Below, in pieces: positions 1 to 11,699 of a stretch of 64,000 bases of DNA. Position numbers and translations under genes: made by a program. Positions within the stretch are counted from its first letter, which is position 1. Each line of letters opens with the position of its first letter. Location of the stretch: assembly GCA_033060915.1 (NCBI GenBank), contig CM065399.1, forward strand, positions 14,818,501 through 14,882,500. Direction: 5' to 3'. The stretch comes from Euryodendron excelsum (taxonomy: Eukaryota > Streptophyta > Magnoliopsida > Ericales > Pentaphylacaceae). Under the pieces are notes generated by a model. The model was not told where the DNA came from and did not search any database. It was given only the letters and a program-made list of their open reading frames with translations.

Positions 1-736
1 AATCATTAGTAGTGTTAACTTTTTTATATGAATTTGAGAGAGTAATTGATCAAAAATTACTTGAATACCCTATGTCCAAAAATAAAAATAAAAATAAAAG
101 GGAACTAAACTGCCACTTAGGCAATGGTTTTGTAAAAGTTGCAACGATTTGATGGTAAGAGAGGACGAATTTTATAGTCAGTGAATTACAAGTCACCCAT
201 TCCCGTAAATCGTAGTAAATCATGCTCGATCAGTATTGTTTTTGCCCTGAAATGGAAAATCAAGGGTGAAATGTGAAATAAATCCAACTCAATTTCCATA
301 AGAGAATCCATATAAATCAAAAGTGAAATGTGCCAGAATGCTAATATAATAGGTAAAGCGCCTTTAGTGTGCATTCGTTTCATAGAATAAGGCCACATAA
401 TTGGACTACTAATCCCATGTCAGATGCGTGGGATTAAATAATAATCTCAAATTCCCAATAAGAGGTGGAAGAAGCAATTTGAAGAGTTACTCTCCAGAGA
501 ATTTCTAATCGCCGGATCCCTTATTTTTCTTATCGCATCCTGTAAAACAAACATCTATTAATATATTAAAGGATCGGCTTAACAAGTTGAAAACGATAAA
601 TGGTTAATTAGTTTTTGCATGAATTGGCAAGGCATAACTGACACTAAAGGTGATATCAGACCTTGTGAAGGTCATATATTGTTTTGTTTGCTTCTCTTAC
701 AATAGATAAGAGTGAAGGATAGTTGACTTTTTTTTT
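1..736. other. intergenic, no gene seen
   Basis: AT-rich sequence with many stops in all frames. The only open frame is a 70-codon one on the minus strand with no recognisable similarity. I see no RNA gene or clear transposon ends. Confidence 0.6.
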
Positions 737-938
737 AAGGGAGTATTTGGGCGTAACTTATTAGTAGTTTGTAACTTATGTTTATGATTTTTTTGAAATG
801 TGTGTGGGTGTGTGATTTAAAAAAGTAACTTATGTCTAATTATATTTTTTGAAAAAAATTATTTTTAAATATAACTTTTTAAAAATAGCTTATAGTTTAT
901 GACTTATGACTTATAAACAGGACATCCAAACACCTCTT
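737..938. mobile_element. hAT-like MITE
   Basis: About 200 bp. It starts AAGGGAGTATTTGGG and ends CATCCAAACACCTCTT, so the ends are imperfect inverted repeats of the common plant type in which GGTGTTTGG faces CCAAACACC. The interior is AT-rich and non-coding, with runs such as TTATGACTTATAA. A clean target-site duplication was not found, so the superfamily is an inference from the termini. Confidence 0.55.
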
Positions 939-1183
939 AATTATGTTAAATTAAAATAACTTCAAGTAATTGGTAATAAATTATGGCCAAGCTATCTCTA
1001 TAACATTAATTCCTGATCTCATTCCCCATATTGTGAAACAAACGTGACCTAATGTTATAGCTTGAAGGACTAAGGGTAGGTGATATCCCAAATCACATGA
1101 TCCCAAATCAACTACCATTCTTTGCGATTACGATTTATTTATTTATTTTATTTTTGTAAACTACCGTCTTAATTTAGTATTAA

Positions 1184-1389
1184 AGGGGTGTTTGGGTCAT
1201 TGGTTTATAAGCCACAAGCTATAAGATAGATATAAGTTATATTCAAAAAGTTATCTTTAAAAATAGTTTTTCTCAAAAAACGTAATTACACATAAGCTGA
1301 TTTTTTAAGTCACTCTTCCAAACATATTTCAAAAAAGTCATACGTACAAGTCATAAGTTACTAAAAAAATTACATCTAAACACCCCCTA
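1184..1389. mobile_element. hAT-like MITE
   Basis: About 205 bp with terminal inverted repeats AGGGGTGTTTGG at the left and CTAAACACCCCCT at the right. It is related to the element at 737-938 (shared GTGTTTGG terminus, shared 'cataagtta/aacttat' interior words). It is non-coding. The target-site duplication is not clear. Confidence 0.6.
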
Positions 1390-1454
1390 ATCTACATGAT
1401 CCCAAATCATATTTTTTTGTTAATAAAAATGATAATTGAAATGATTTTAAAGCT

Positions 1455-1603
1455 TGGGTCAAGGATTTGGATATAGAAAAGAAAATGAAAAGGAAAAGGA
1501 AAAAGTGAGTAAAAAAATAACAAAAATACTTTTTTATTTTGTCTTTTTTTCTTCACATTTTATTTCTTTTACTTGTTTTTTGATAAATCTGAATTCCAAA
1601 CAC
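1455..1603. repeat. A/T-rich fold-back repeat, copy 1
   Basis: A purine-rich left half (AAAAGAAAATGAAAAGG) faces a pyrimidine-rich right half ending ATAAATCTGAATTCCAAACACA. Near-identical right ends recur at 5,020-5,037, and similar ones at about 33,400 and 39,280. This suggests a dispersed small fold-back/MITE family rather than a gene. The short open frame across it is low-complexity and is not annotated. Confidence 0.45.
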
Positions 1604-2724
1604 AGTAAGTCCAAGTATATGTGCCACTGCTATTACTATTGAGAATACGAATGATGTGTTCAGTATGACTTATTTCAAACTTTTTTTTACTTATAAGTAA
1701 GAAAGCTAATTTTTTTCTAATTTTTTTGCTTTCCAGTTAGTCTTAACTTATAAAAGCAAAAAAGATAAAAAAAATTTTAAGTTTTTCAATTATAAACCTA
1801 AACAGCAAAATTAAAAAAATTAAAAAACAAAACCTATACCGAATGGGCCAGGAGTTGTGGCTCCTAATTTTCAACAGGAGAATTTGGAATGGAATTGATT
1901 AAGTATATTCCAAGTCAAAGGAGAGCTTTCTACCGACAGAATTTGTCAGTTTAAGAATTACGAATTATCAAATGACACAATCTTTGATCATCTCATTATC
2001 ATAATCACACAACAACGTGTAAGACAGTAAGAGGGAATCCCACGAAGTTTGAAAAGGAGAGGAATCGTATCCAAACATGGTGTATTTTAGTCTGAAAATG
2101 TGCCATCAATTCTGACTTTTAAGCCCCCAAGGAATCCATGGATGGGTTGTTCTTGAAAGGAATCTCTGGATGCATGGATTGTCAAGTTGCCATTACGGGA
2201 ATCTACTGCCTCACAGTTCTTTTTTTTTTTTTAAAACAGCGAAAGGATGCATTAATATGAATATTTAGATTCTCTTCATTTCATGATTTGAAATGGAGAT
2301 TTTTATTTCATTATCAATTGATTAGATGTAATCTTATTATATGTCTTACTAAAACTATGTCATTTTGTATTAAAATTTATTTTCTTATGTAACTATAAAG
2401 TCAATTATTTTTAAATAAATTTCAAGTCAATTCATCTGAACTCTTCATTTTTATGTTAGTTGACGTGTCAACACTTTAATCAATGAAATGGAGATCTCTA
2501 TACTAAATCATGGAATGGAGAAAATCCAATCCCTTAATATGAATCAAGGCCGAAAACCAAACTAGCCCCAATCCTCACCCTCCCAGTTTGTTTTGTTTGA
2601 ATCATATTGCAATATGTAACTCTGCAATTCTTATGAACAAACTCATTTTAAATTCAAATAAGAAAGATGGGTGGTGTTTTTTGAAATTTAGATGCTTAGG
2701 ATACAATGTATGTAAAAAGGCAGC
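1604..2724. other. intergenic, no gene seen
   Basis: No coding sequence of recognisable type. It includes a T-run at about 2,220. No clear element ends were seen. Confidence 0.55.
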
Positions 2725-2835
2725 CATGGCAAGAGGCTCATGCTTTGCCGAGACCCATGTGATTCAGTGGCATTTAGTTACATACTCCAATACTTTGGTT
2801 GTTGAAATCATGAGTTCGACTCCCATCTAGTGGTG
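2725..2835 (+). repeat. possible SINE head (tRNA-like A and B boxes)
   Basis: A box-A-like stretch GATTCAGTGGCATTTAG at about 2,761 is followed, some 45 bases on, by a box-B-like GAGTTCGACTCCC at 2,812. This is the spacing and order of an RNA polymerase III internal promoter. It does not fold as an intact tRNA. It is read as the tRNA-derived head of a SINE; tail and duplication are not defined. Confidence 0.35.
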
Positions 2836-4892
2836 GATTTATATTTTGATTTACGTGTGATTGTTAGATTTGTTGTAAGGTTGTAAGTGTTGGACTTTCT
2901 CAAAGAGTTAAGCTTCCAGAGTTGATATGTTGCTCATGAAGTAATTATGTCCTATCAATTGTCCAAAATAAAACTAAAAAGCTCACACCCATGTATAAGT
3001 TATCCAGGACCAAAAAATAAGTATGTTTGCTATCTATATACCATAGTCATGATTTCTTTACATGCAAGAGTAAGATTGCATAAATTTGATCCTCTCTAAA
3101 CCCCGTAGGGATGGGAGCCTCGTGCATGGGCTGCCCTTATATACAACATATTAATTCTAAATTTTCATTAAAGCTTCAGGGACCTAATATTTAGACATAA
3201 AATGTGTAATACATAAATATTCCAACCAGCCACAAGAATAGGGGAAAAACTTTTAGTAGGTATGTGGCATCCATATTTTTATGGTATTGTTTTTGTTATA
3301 ATATTTTATCTTTCATATATTGGTGGTCCCCGTAATGTAATGCTTAAATCTTAAATAACAGTTGGTAAGAATATTTGTTGCAAGAATAGATAATCCAAAG
3401 TTGTTGATCTCCGCCCAATGTGGAAACCACCACATTCCCATATGAAGGAAACCAATTAAATTACATCACATTGGTGTACAGTACACACGGCTCCACAACA
3501 TGATGTGCCTGTGGGGCCTTCTGCACCAAATGTATCTCATTGGCTTTTGGAGAGAATTAAATAAAAACTAGGTTTATGGTTGATCCATTATACTACAATT
3601 CTGTTTATGGCTGTAAAATTGAGTTGTCAAATATTGGACCCATTTGATCACTTAGCCTAGCGTACAAGACTATTCCTAGTACGAGATTTTGGGAGGATTA
3701 GATGTATGTAATTTTAACCGGTCACATTTAAATCATAATGAAAAAACTTTACGGATTTGAATATTTCTACAGTTCAAAGTATTTAAATCGCTTTTAAAGG
3801 CAAATGAACAGTTTATTGATTTTCTTTGAGCACAATTGGCTAAGAATGCATATCACTAATGTAGCAACCAAAAAGAGCTAAAAGTGCAGATCATATTTAC
3901 CGAAGAACCATTTTTTTGATGAGTATCAACCGAATGTGTATATATATATATATATTTCAATATAGATAAATCATACGCAAAACCTAAATATAGCATCCTT
4001 ATCCGAATTTGGCTCTTCTTTATTTCTTTGACAGGTTTGATAATTCATACGATTATCAAAATATTTTCGGGTGGCTAAGGGGAGATGTTGTTGGCATACC
4101 ATTTCTGGACGTGGTGGAAGTTTATTTTATAAATTGAGCTCAACAAAAATGAATTGGCTTCACATTTGAGAGCTTGATAATAAAAATGAACTGGCTATAC
4201 ACATAAATTAAAACTAATGCTACAACAACATCTGAGAGCTTGATTTAGTTGCTTCAAACCTCCAATGGCAAGGAGGCTCTTTCCAATAGTCATTTTGCAC
4301 TGATTTATTATTCTATATATGTCTCAAATTCTCCACTTTTAAGTTAAAATTTTTTAATATTCTGAGTAAGTTTGTGATTAGTCTCATTTTTTTAAGTGAT
4401 CGACACATTTGGATTAGGTCAAGGTTGCAAACGTCATAGAATTGATGTACCAACTTAGAGAAAATAACAACATTACTCATGTCAAGGGGTGTAGAGTTTG
4501 CCAAAATTCCTTGATTTTGTAAGTTTTCTTCAGACAATACTGCCTTATTTGTAAGAGTATACAAATTAAAAGACCCTACTGAACATTTTGAAAATTTATC
4601 ATTGAAATTATTGCTGTCCAGTGCTTAGTGGTAGGAACAAGAGCCACTGCAGAAGAAGACGTCAGCGTTTTGTCTCCATCAACTATAAAAAAAAATTATT
4701 GTCAAAATAAAAATTCATAAGAAAGTTCGAAGGCACAAAAAGATGGGATCTCATGCATAATACACACAATAGTAATAAAATTTTATGCAAATGATTAAAC
4801 CATCAAAACATTTGCCAAATGTCCTTCCTTTCTTTCTTTTTGGATGAGATTTTTGTATGAAGATATTATCTATAAATGATTTTCTAAGGCTG
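2836..4892. other. intergenic, no gene seen
   Basis: No supported gene. There is a short (TA)n tract at about 3,937-3,955. An 83-codon minus-strand frame near 4,313-4,564 has no recognisable domain and no codon-like pattern and was not called. Confidence 0.5.
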
Positions 4893-5037
4893 TCTTTGTA
4901 ATAAGAATTTGATGATAGAAAAAAAAAAAAAAAAAAAGGTGAGGGAAAATAGAAAAAAAAAAATTTTTTTATTTTTTTTTTCTCATTTTTTTTTTCTTTT
5001 ATTTTTTTCTTTGATAAATCTGAATTCCAAACACAAC
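4893..5037. repeat. A/T-rich fold-back repeat, copy 2
   Basis: It starts near GTCTTTGTAATAAGAATTTGATGAT and ends GATAAATCTGAATTCCAAACACA. The ends are imperfect inverted repeats, with long A-runs then T-runs between. It is the same family as 1,455-1,603. Confidence 0.5.
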
Positions 5038-5089
5038 ATAAAGAGAAGAACCATGGGACTTTCTAAGGGAATATGCTGATGAAGAATTA

Positions 5090-5300
5090 GATAAAGTTGG
5101 CTAGGAGTAGACGGGGTCACTGTCTTTCACATTAGCTTTGCCAATCAAGCAATGTGGGGTTCACTGAAAGGAGACATAATAGAATTTGGCCTTGTTTGTT
5201 TATGCTCATTAGTTATTGTTTGGATAACTTTGTTTGGGAGAGGGACTTTCCAAGCTATTACCAGGCACTCTATAGCCTTTACTGTGTCATCAATAAGTGT
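5090..5300 (+). repeat. dispersed repeat, copy A (pairs with about 32,100)
   Basis: The segment contains GGGGTCACTG..TTTCAC, GCCAATC, GGGGTTC, then CTTGTTTGTTTATG and TTTGGGA.AGGGAC in the same order and spacing as 32,095-32,260. The two copies differ at many positions, so the copy event is old. Overlapping open frames of about 70 codons exist here but are not conserved as a frame in the other copy, so no protein is called. Confidence 0.5.
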
Positions 5301-5445
5301 CGTAAACTCTATAGTTTCTTGCCTTCTAACATTTCAACAGCATGCTTTGTTGAATGGTATGTTATAAACTTATAACATGTCTTCTACCATGTTTTGTGCT
5401 TATCATTGTTTACTTCTTCTCAATTGAAGTCACTTTCTTTATATA

Positions 5446-5560
5446 TCTATCTACTATAATAAAAGCCGGAATGACCTGCTTGTTTTCTCTGGTACACTTT
5501 GTCTGAAATGTCTTCTCTATCCATCATTTACTTACTTTATTACATTTTTGCTCAACATTC
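5446..5560 (+). mobile_element. possible Helitron 5' end
   Basis: The sequence A|TCTATCTACTATAATAAAAG resembles the TC-initiated 5' terminus common in plant Helitrons, inserted after an A. The copia element at 5,561 would have landed about 115 bp inside it. No convincing CTRR 3' terminus with its hairpin was located beyond 30,058, so this is a weak call based on one motif. Confidence 0.25.
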
Positions 5561-5795
5561 TGTAATAACTTGTTAACTGTGTGCGTTAGTGTTTACTATA
5601 TTGTAAAGACGAAACTAAACTGAAAACAAATACAAATTAACGTATTCCAATGGAGGACCGAGAATAGTCTAACTAAAAGATCAATAACACCGTATTTAAC
5701 AGAAACTAACAGAAATGTTGAACACGTATCCGCAAGAACAAAAATACAAAATGATCGAGTTGAGTTAAATTACTCTTTCCTTAAGACAGATTTGC

Positions 5796-5826
<31 letters not shown>

Positions 5827-6610
5827 ACACACACTTGGTGCTGATGGAAACAACAGGTGTCCGCCTCCCAAGATAAAACGATCAACAATTCGAAGAAAAA
5901 GCACTTCAATGTTCGAACCCAGCGAATGCAAACAGCGTCAATACTCTCTCAATGTACAAATAAACTTACAGGAAAATCGAATGTATGAATGATGATCTAT
6001 TTATAGACCACTAGTGTCTATTCAAAGCATTGGTTCGAACAGACACCAGCCTACTAAACGCGGCCTTGCCGGAATTGGAAAGGCGTCAGCCAACCGGAGG
6101 GTCATGGCCTCTTCCAAAGAGGCACCAACCAATGGTCAAAAATAATTTAAAATTCAAATAAATTTGACCCCAAAAAGAATAAACAGGATTGGCCTTTTGA
6201 TTCACTCCCGTACCCGAGCCCGGCCTGGTTCAGTTAGGTGTGATGGGGGCTGCGCACGCACGTGTGTGTGGTGGACCCATGGGTTGGGTAGGTCCTCCCC
6301 CAATCCACAAAATTGGGGTACCCTCGGGGTCCAAACCCAATTTCAAGAGAAGGTTTTATATGCACATCATTTCTCTTCTAAGAAATCTATGTGGGATAGG
6401 TCCCCTTCACCCAAGTAAATCTATGTTCATGTTGGTCACTTTGAGAGCCAATAACTTATTCAATCCTTAACGGATTTGAGCAAGTACATGCTTAAAATTA
6501 ATCTCCTCACGGAGGTTAATCCAAAGCACCTTTGACCCATTTCAAAGAATGTGTGGGTCCCACATATTTATTGGCTCAAACATTACAAATTACTTCACAA
6601 TTTTTCAACA
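5561..6610 (-). repeat. copia 3' LTR
   Basis: A 1,050 bp copy matching 29,080-30,058 along its length, with TG..CA ends. It starts TGTAATAACTTGTTAAC and ends TTTTTCAACA in plus-strand reading. It differs from the other copy by a poly-C/(AC)n expansion at 5,795-5,834 and by small insertions around 6,330-6,400. Confidence 0.9.
5795..5834. repeat. C18 + (AC)11 microsatellite inside the LTR
   Basis: A run of 18 C followed by 11 AC units. The sister LTR has only TTTGCCTCCCACACTTGG at the matching place (about 29,311), so the tract grew in this copy after insertion. Confidence 0.95.
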
Positions 6611-6620
6611 ATCCCCCACA
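6611..6620 (-). other. copia polypurine tract
   Basis: On the minus strand TGTGGGGGAT directly precedes the LTR start TGTTGAAAAATTG. This is the usual position and composition of the plus-strand priming site next to the 3' LTR. Confidence 0.7.
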
Positions 6621-6987
6621 TGAATGAGATTAGCTAATAAACAATGCTAATGAAGATGTTGGCACGACAGAGAGAGTAATGGTGGAAAGTTACCGTATCA
6701 GGATAGGTGACTTTTGGCTTTGAACCTTCCCTAGTAAAATATTATCAGGTTTATTTAGCTAGCCAGTAAACATGATATCTTGAACTATTCAGCTGTTTGT
6801 ATAAACCAAGACAATATTCCTCACACGATTCCTTTCAGACACTGTATGGTTCTCATGATTGGGTTCATTTTGGCCTTGAACCATGCCTGGTAATTTCATG
6901 AGTACTTTAAAGACTTGAGCCTTGACAATTATCATAAAAGTGGCCCTTTCAAACTCATATAGGTGATTATTTATTAGGAGTATTCTG

Positions 6988-7109
6988 CCACACTCCACTT
7001 GGATTTCTAAGATATAAGAATCATTAAAAACATAACTTATCCTAATAACCACACTCCACTTGGATTTCTAAGAAATAAGAATCATTAAAAACATAACTTA
7101 TCCTAATAA
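6988..7109. repeat. 61-bp tandem duplication in the copia 3' end
   Basis: CCACACTCCACTTGGATTTC starts at 6,988 and again at 7,049. The two 61-bp units differ at about one base (AGATATAAG against AGAAATAAG), so this duplication is recent compared with the decay of the surrounding element. Confidence 0.9.
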
Positions 7110-7279
7110 ATTGTTATAGGGTTATCACTATTTCATCATAGGAATAGACAGCAGAACGAGTTCCTCAGTGATTTTTTCTCAATCACACACAATTCGGTTG
7201 TCCCGTTGAACCTAGATCTTGGGATCTCCAGTTAGTTAGGTTGGGTTGCCATTATGGTAACTTTTAATTCATAAGCTTT

Positions 7280-8345
7280 AGGCCCATCCCCCTTGATCTT
7301 ACGTCAAGCCTTTCGTAAGAAGATCTATAATATTATCCTTTGACTTAATATAATTAATGGATATTATCCCATTCGAAAGCAATTGCTTCATAGTATTATG
7401 TCTACGACGTGTCTGTCGTGACTTGCCATTATACATATAATTCTGTGCTCTTCATATTGCTGATTAACTATCACAATGTACGCAAATAGCTGACATAGGT
7501 TTTGACCATAAACGAATATCCTCCAAAAAGTTACGAAGCCACTCAGCTTCTTCTCTCGTTTTATCTAAAGCAATAAACTTATATTCCATGGTGGATCTGG
7601 CTATTCAAGTTTTTTTAAAGGATTTCTACAAAATAGATGTACCTCCAAGTGTAAAGATATATCCACTTGTGGATTTTGAGTCTTTAGTATTAGATATCCA
7701 ATTTGCATATGTGTACCCCTTAATTACTGTTGGATATTTTGTGTAGTGCAACCCATAATTCAATATATATCTCAAATATCTGAGTACCCAGTAGTCTGAC
7801 CCTGGGTTACTTGTATATCTACTCAACTTAGTTACTGAATAAGCAATATCCGAACGAGTGCAATTTATGATATACATTAAATTGCCAATTATCCGAGAGT
7901 AGTCTAACTGAGATACACAATCTCTATTGTTCTCAGTGATATGAAGATTCACATCTACTGGTGTTTTCACTTGTTTGTAATTAAACTTATTGAATTTATC
8001 AAGTACCTTCTCGATATAATGAGTATGTGACAAAACATTTCCGTCAGATGTCTTAGTAATCTTAGTACCAAGTATCACATCAGCAACACCTAGATCATTC
8101 ATACCAAACATACTGTTTAACATTTTCTTAGTAGCTTTAATGATATCTTCATTGCTAGCAATTATAATCATATCATCCATATATAGACACACAATGACAA
8201 ACCCAGTTGAAGTGTTTCTCATATAGACACACTTATCATATTCATTAATTTTGAATCCATTTGACAGTATAGCATTATCAAATTTCTCATACCATTGTTT
8301 GGGTGCTTGTTTCAGTCCGTACAAAGACTTTACAAGTTTGTAAAC
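7280..8345 (-). pseudogene. copia reverse transcriptase (C-terminal part) and RNase H
   Basis: The minus-strand reading begins right after the insertion with [14 protein letters not shown], a hallmark of copia RT. The catalytic YMDD box lies at about 8,172-8,183 within CLYMDDM. A KTPVD motif and [19 protein letters not shown] follow, then the [13 protein letters not shown] strand that opens the RNase H region. RNase H continues in broken frames to about 7,280, where YNGKSR..RRRHN and a KSKDNI..LLTKGL end can be read with stops. It would have copied element RNA into cDNA. The N-terminal half of the same RT lies at 13,286-13,676, beyond the inserted element. Confidence 0.85.
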
Positions 8346-9870
8346 TATCGCGCCCCGGTTTTTGGGTGCCCAATGTCCTTTCGGTTCGAAGACCCTAAGG
8401 CATGGAACTCTATCACTAGAACTCGTCCCCCTAGAAGGACAAGTGCGACTAGGTTTAAGAATTGATTTGACTAAGGACTTTTTAGAAAAATAGGAGTCAC
8501 CACCTAACTTGATAAAGGTGAGGTAGGGCACCTAAAACTAAGCGTTAATCCAAAGATTAAACTTAGAGGTTTTGAAAAGGTTTTTTGAAAACTCCCTAAA
8601 GAGAGGGTTTTTAGGAAAATAGGTTGTTTGGTAACCTTTTAAAATGTTTAAGCCCTTTTTGAAAATAACTCCATTTTGGTCTTTCAAAAACAGAAATCTA
8701 AAGTTCGGGGGTTGGTTACGTGTAGAGAAGATATCCTAAGATCATCACCCTACCCCGCCCTTTCAGTGCCTACATGTCTAATCACCCTTTGTTCACTCAC
8801 TAGAATAACCGGTTACCATTGTCCACTTAATATCCATTTTTAGAAAAACGGGGTTTAGTTATCACTTTTCAGATGGATGATGCAAGCTTTTGAAAAAGGT
8901 TTGAAAATAATGGAGGTTTTGAAAGAATTTGGAATAGAAACTTTGAATTGATTGGAATTTTTGAAAAAGGGATTAAGGTTAAAATAAAAGTTATGACCGC
9001 ATCATTTTAGATTGCCTACGTATCTCATTTGACAAAAATCAGGTCATTCATAGTTCGGGCAAGAGCCCGATAAATAATAGGTGCATTAGGGCCTTTGGAA
9101 GGTTTGAAAACACTTTGGATCTTTGAAAGAGTTTAAGACACTTTGAGGTCTTTGGAAAAGTTTAAGACACTTTGAGGTTTTTGGAAGTTGAAGACTCTTT
9201 GTATTCTTGGAAGTTTTGACTTGAAATTGAAAGTGAAGTGTTTTGAAAATGCTTTTGGATTGACTTTAAGAGAGTTTTGGAAAAATGCTTTGGCATGACT
9301 CAAGAGAACTTGAAAGTATTTTTGAAGTCTTGTTTTGAAATCCTAAGAGGCATGACTTTAGAATGTTTTGATAAATTAGTTTTTGAAAGTGGCTTTTGAA
9401 AATGGCTAAGTGTTTGGAATCCTAATATGGACAACCTTAAAGATTGTTCTTGATTTATCACTTGTCCTTGGAATCCCTAACCATGAGGGGGTTAGGGACA
9501 CCTTAGGTTTGTGACTCTTTGAAAACATTTTTGGAAAGTCTTGAAGATGAAATGTAAGAACATTAGAAGAGTCTATAGGGTTGGGTTTTTGAAATCAGGA
9601 GAGTGGGAATTTTTAGAAAAATAGGTTAGGAAGATAATTGGAAAGTTTGAATGATCATTTGAGAAAATGGTTCAAGAGTTGGAACCTTGAAATGTATTAA
9701 CCAAAATAGGGTTGGCCTAGGTTTAGGGGTAACCTAAGGTCAACTAACTTGGGTTAGGTTAACCTAGGGTTAAGATGACCCACGGTTAACTAATCAAGGT
9801 TGGGTTAACCTAGGGTTAAGGCGACATAGGGTTAAGATGACCTAGGGTTAGGTTAACCTAAGGTGGGTGA

Positions 9871-9985
9871 ACTAGGGTCAAGTTAACCTAGGGTTGGTCA
9901 ACTAGGGTCAAGTTAACCTAGCGTTAGATAACTAAGGTCAAGTTAACCTAGGGTTAGGTAACTAGGGTCAAGCTAACCTAGGGTT
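9871..9985. repeat. 30-bp tandem array with AACCTAGGGTT core
   Basis: Units start ACTAGGGTCAAGTTAACCTA at 9,871, 9,901, 9,931 and 9,961, exactly 30 bp apart, with a few substitutions. Looser copies of AACCTAGGGTT and GGTTAACCTAGGG extend upstream to about 9,705. The word resembles plant telomeric TTTAGGG but is not that repeat. Confidence 0.9.
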
Positions 9986-9999
9986 GGATTGGAAGTTGG

Positions 10000-11470
10000 T
10001 TTTGAAAATTGGTTTAATGCATTTTTGGAGAGAATTTTGAAGGACAAAACATGCCATGCAATGGACTTTGGTGGACAACCCTTTTGAAGATCATTTCTAT
10101 GAAAATTTTGACTCTAGCCAAGAGCATGGTTTACATGGCTGGTGATTGGAGACCATTCCAAGGAAGGTTTCCTTATGAACATCGTAACCTTTATCTTGGC
10201 AAGAGTGGGGGTTTCAAAAATCAACATAATGATGGCAATTTTTGGAAAATCATTTTTGATGCAAAGGTGGAGAGAATGCATTTTTTAAAATCATCTTTTG
10301 AGAAGGATTTTGAAAATCATTTTTCAAGGAGAATATTCCATCAAGAGAAGGTTCATGTGGCCAACAAAAGGGAGACCAATCAAGAGAGGGTTCTATGGGG
10401 CCATTCCAACCACTAAACTTGAGAGAATAGAAATCATAGAATTCAAAGAGTTTGAACATCATTCTTAGGCAAGCATAAAGAGAAAAGGGGGCCATTCTAA
10501 CAATTTAAGGCTCCTATGGCCAATATAAAGGGGAGACCACTCAAGAGAGGGTTCCATGGGCCCATTTTAGCCACTAAATTTGAGAGAATGGAAACCTTGA
10601 AAATTAGAGGGTTTGAAAGCAACCTTTGTGCAAGTTGAAATGCAATGATGCAAAAGTGTGAATTAGTGGGTGTGAGGGATTTTCTAAGGCATGACTCTTA
10701 ATGTCTCATCCTAAACTTCAAGGGGCCAACTCTTGGAACAATTTCTGAAGGACATGTAGAACTTGGAAATGTCATAAAATTTAAGAGTAATACAAGCATT
10801 GTGGAGCATGACAATAAGCATAAAATGAAGCCAAGCACACAAGACATGATCAAAATAACAATATGCAAGGGATCATGATTTACATACAAGGCTTTTAGGC
10901 TACACCACATAAACAAGGGATTCCTAGGCCATACCATCTTAAAGTAGGCTAGTGAGAGGTCCCCCTACACGGTGGCTCTCACTTACTTTCCTCTAGTCAA
11001 TCTACCCTAGATTCACCTATGAGAGTCTTCGACTAACTATAGTTCAACCCTATTCACTTTCATGATCTAAGAGCCCTCTTGGCTCAAGCATGCAAGAAAG
11101 GGGGGTTGAAGATGGAGATTAAAATAGAGAATAGCCTAAGTAGGCTAGGAGGGAGAAGAGAAGAGTGGGGGAGAGCATAAATGTAAAAGGAATACCACCT
11201 TTTGCCTTTAATACATTTGTAGTATTCAATGGATGTCTTGATTGGAGCTTGAGTGACTTTAAGAAGGCTTGAGAGGCTAGAGTGGAGTGTATAAGTGTGT
11301 ATGAGGCCTTGTATATGGAGTGTATAGGCTTAAGAGGGGTAAAATCTGGCCTAAGTGTTAGAGGGGAGGAATATATGTAGAAATTCGAGTTTCTGGAATG
11401 ATTTCAACAGAGTTTCGTATCAATTTTCGACCTTGAATATGCAAGGGGGGAGGCATCTATTTATAGGCAA
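10000..11470. other. non-coding interior of the 4.9 kb insertion
   Basis: It contains an internal near-repeat: AAGAGAGGGTTC.ATGGG.CCATT occurs near 10,380 and 10,540. The open frames here (up to 121 codons at 10,051-10,416) have no recognisable domain and look like chance frames in purine-rich DNA. Confidence 0.5.
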
Positions 11471-11483
11471 TCTGGAACAGGCC

Positions 11484-11553
11484 TTGCGCATGTGCTACAT
11501 GCGCATGGCCAAATTTTGGCCTTGTGCATGTAGGACATGCGCAGGTACTGTTC
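11484..11553. repeat. paired CGC hairpins
   Basis: TGCGCATGT, three bases, ACATGCGCA occurs near 11,486, and TGTGCATGT, three bases, ACATGCGCA near 11,523. Each is a near-perfect inverted repeat with a 3-base loop. A related GCGCATGTAGCATACGCTCC stands at about 11,640. Confidence 0.8.
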
Positions 11554-11699
11554 CATTGCCAGAATAACACGTGGCACCCTATGTACTGGTTAAATCTCGA
11601 CCGTTGATCAAAAGTCGGTCGATCTGATCAAAATTTAAGCGCATGTAGCATACGCTCCATCACTGGGAAGGCTTGTCCAAACTTTGCCTCGATAATTGA

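Noticed and set aside
5152..5375. Two overlapping 71-73-codon frames as a gene
   Set aside because: The related copy at 32,100 does not keep either frame.
7626..8531. A 301-codon minus-strand open frame taken as one protein
   Set aside because: Its first about 62 codons are translation of the inserted 4.9 kb element; only the part from YKLVKSL on is copia RT. The fusion is accidental.
9705..9985. Interstitial telomere
   Set aside because: The unit is 30 bp with AACCTAGGGTT, not runs of TTTAGGG. It lies inside a transposable element.
10051..10416. A 121-codon frame in the 4.9 kb insertion
   Set aside because: No domain, biased composition, and no support from the related repeat unit near 10,540.
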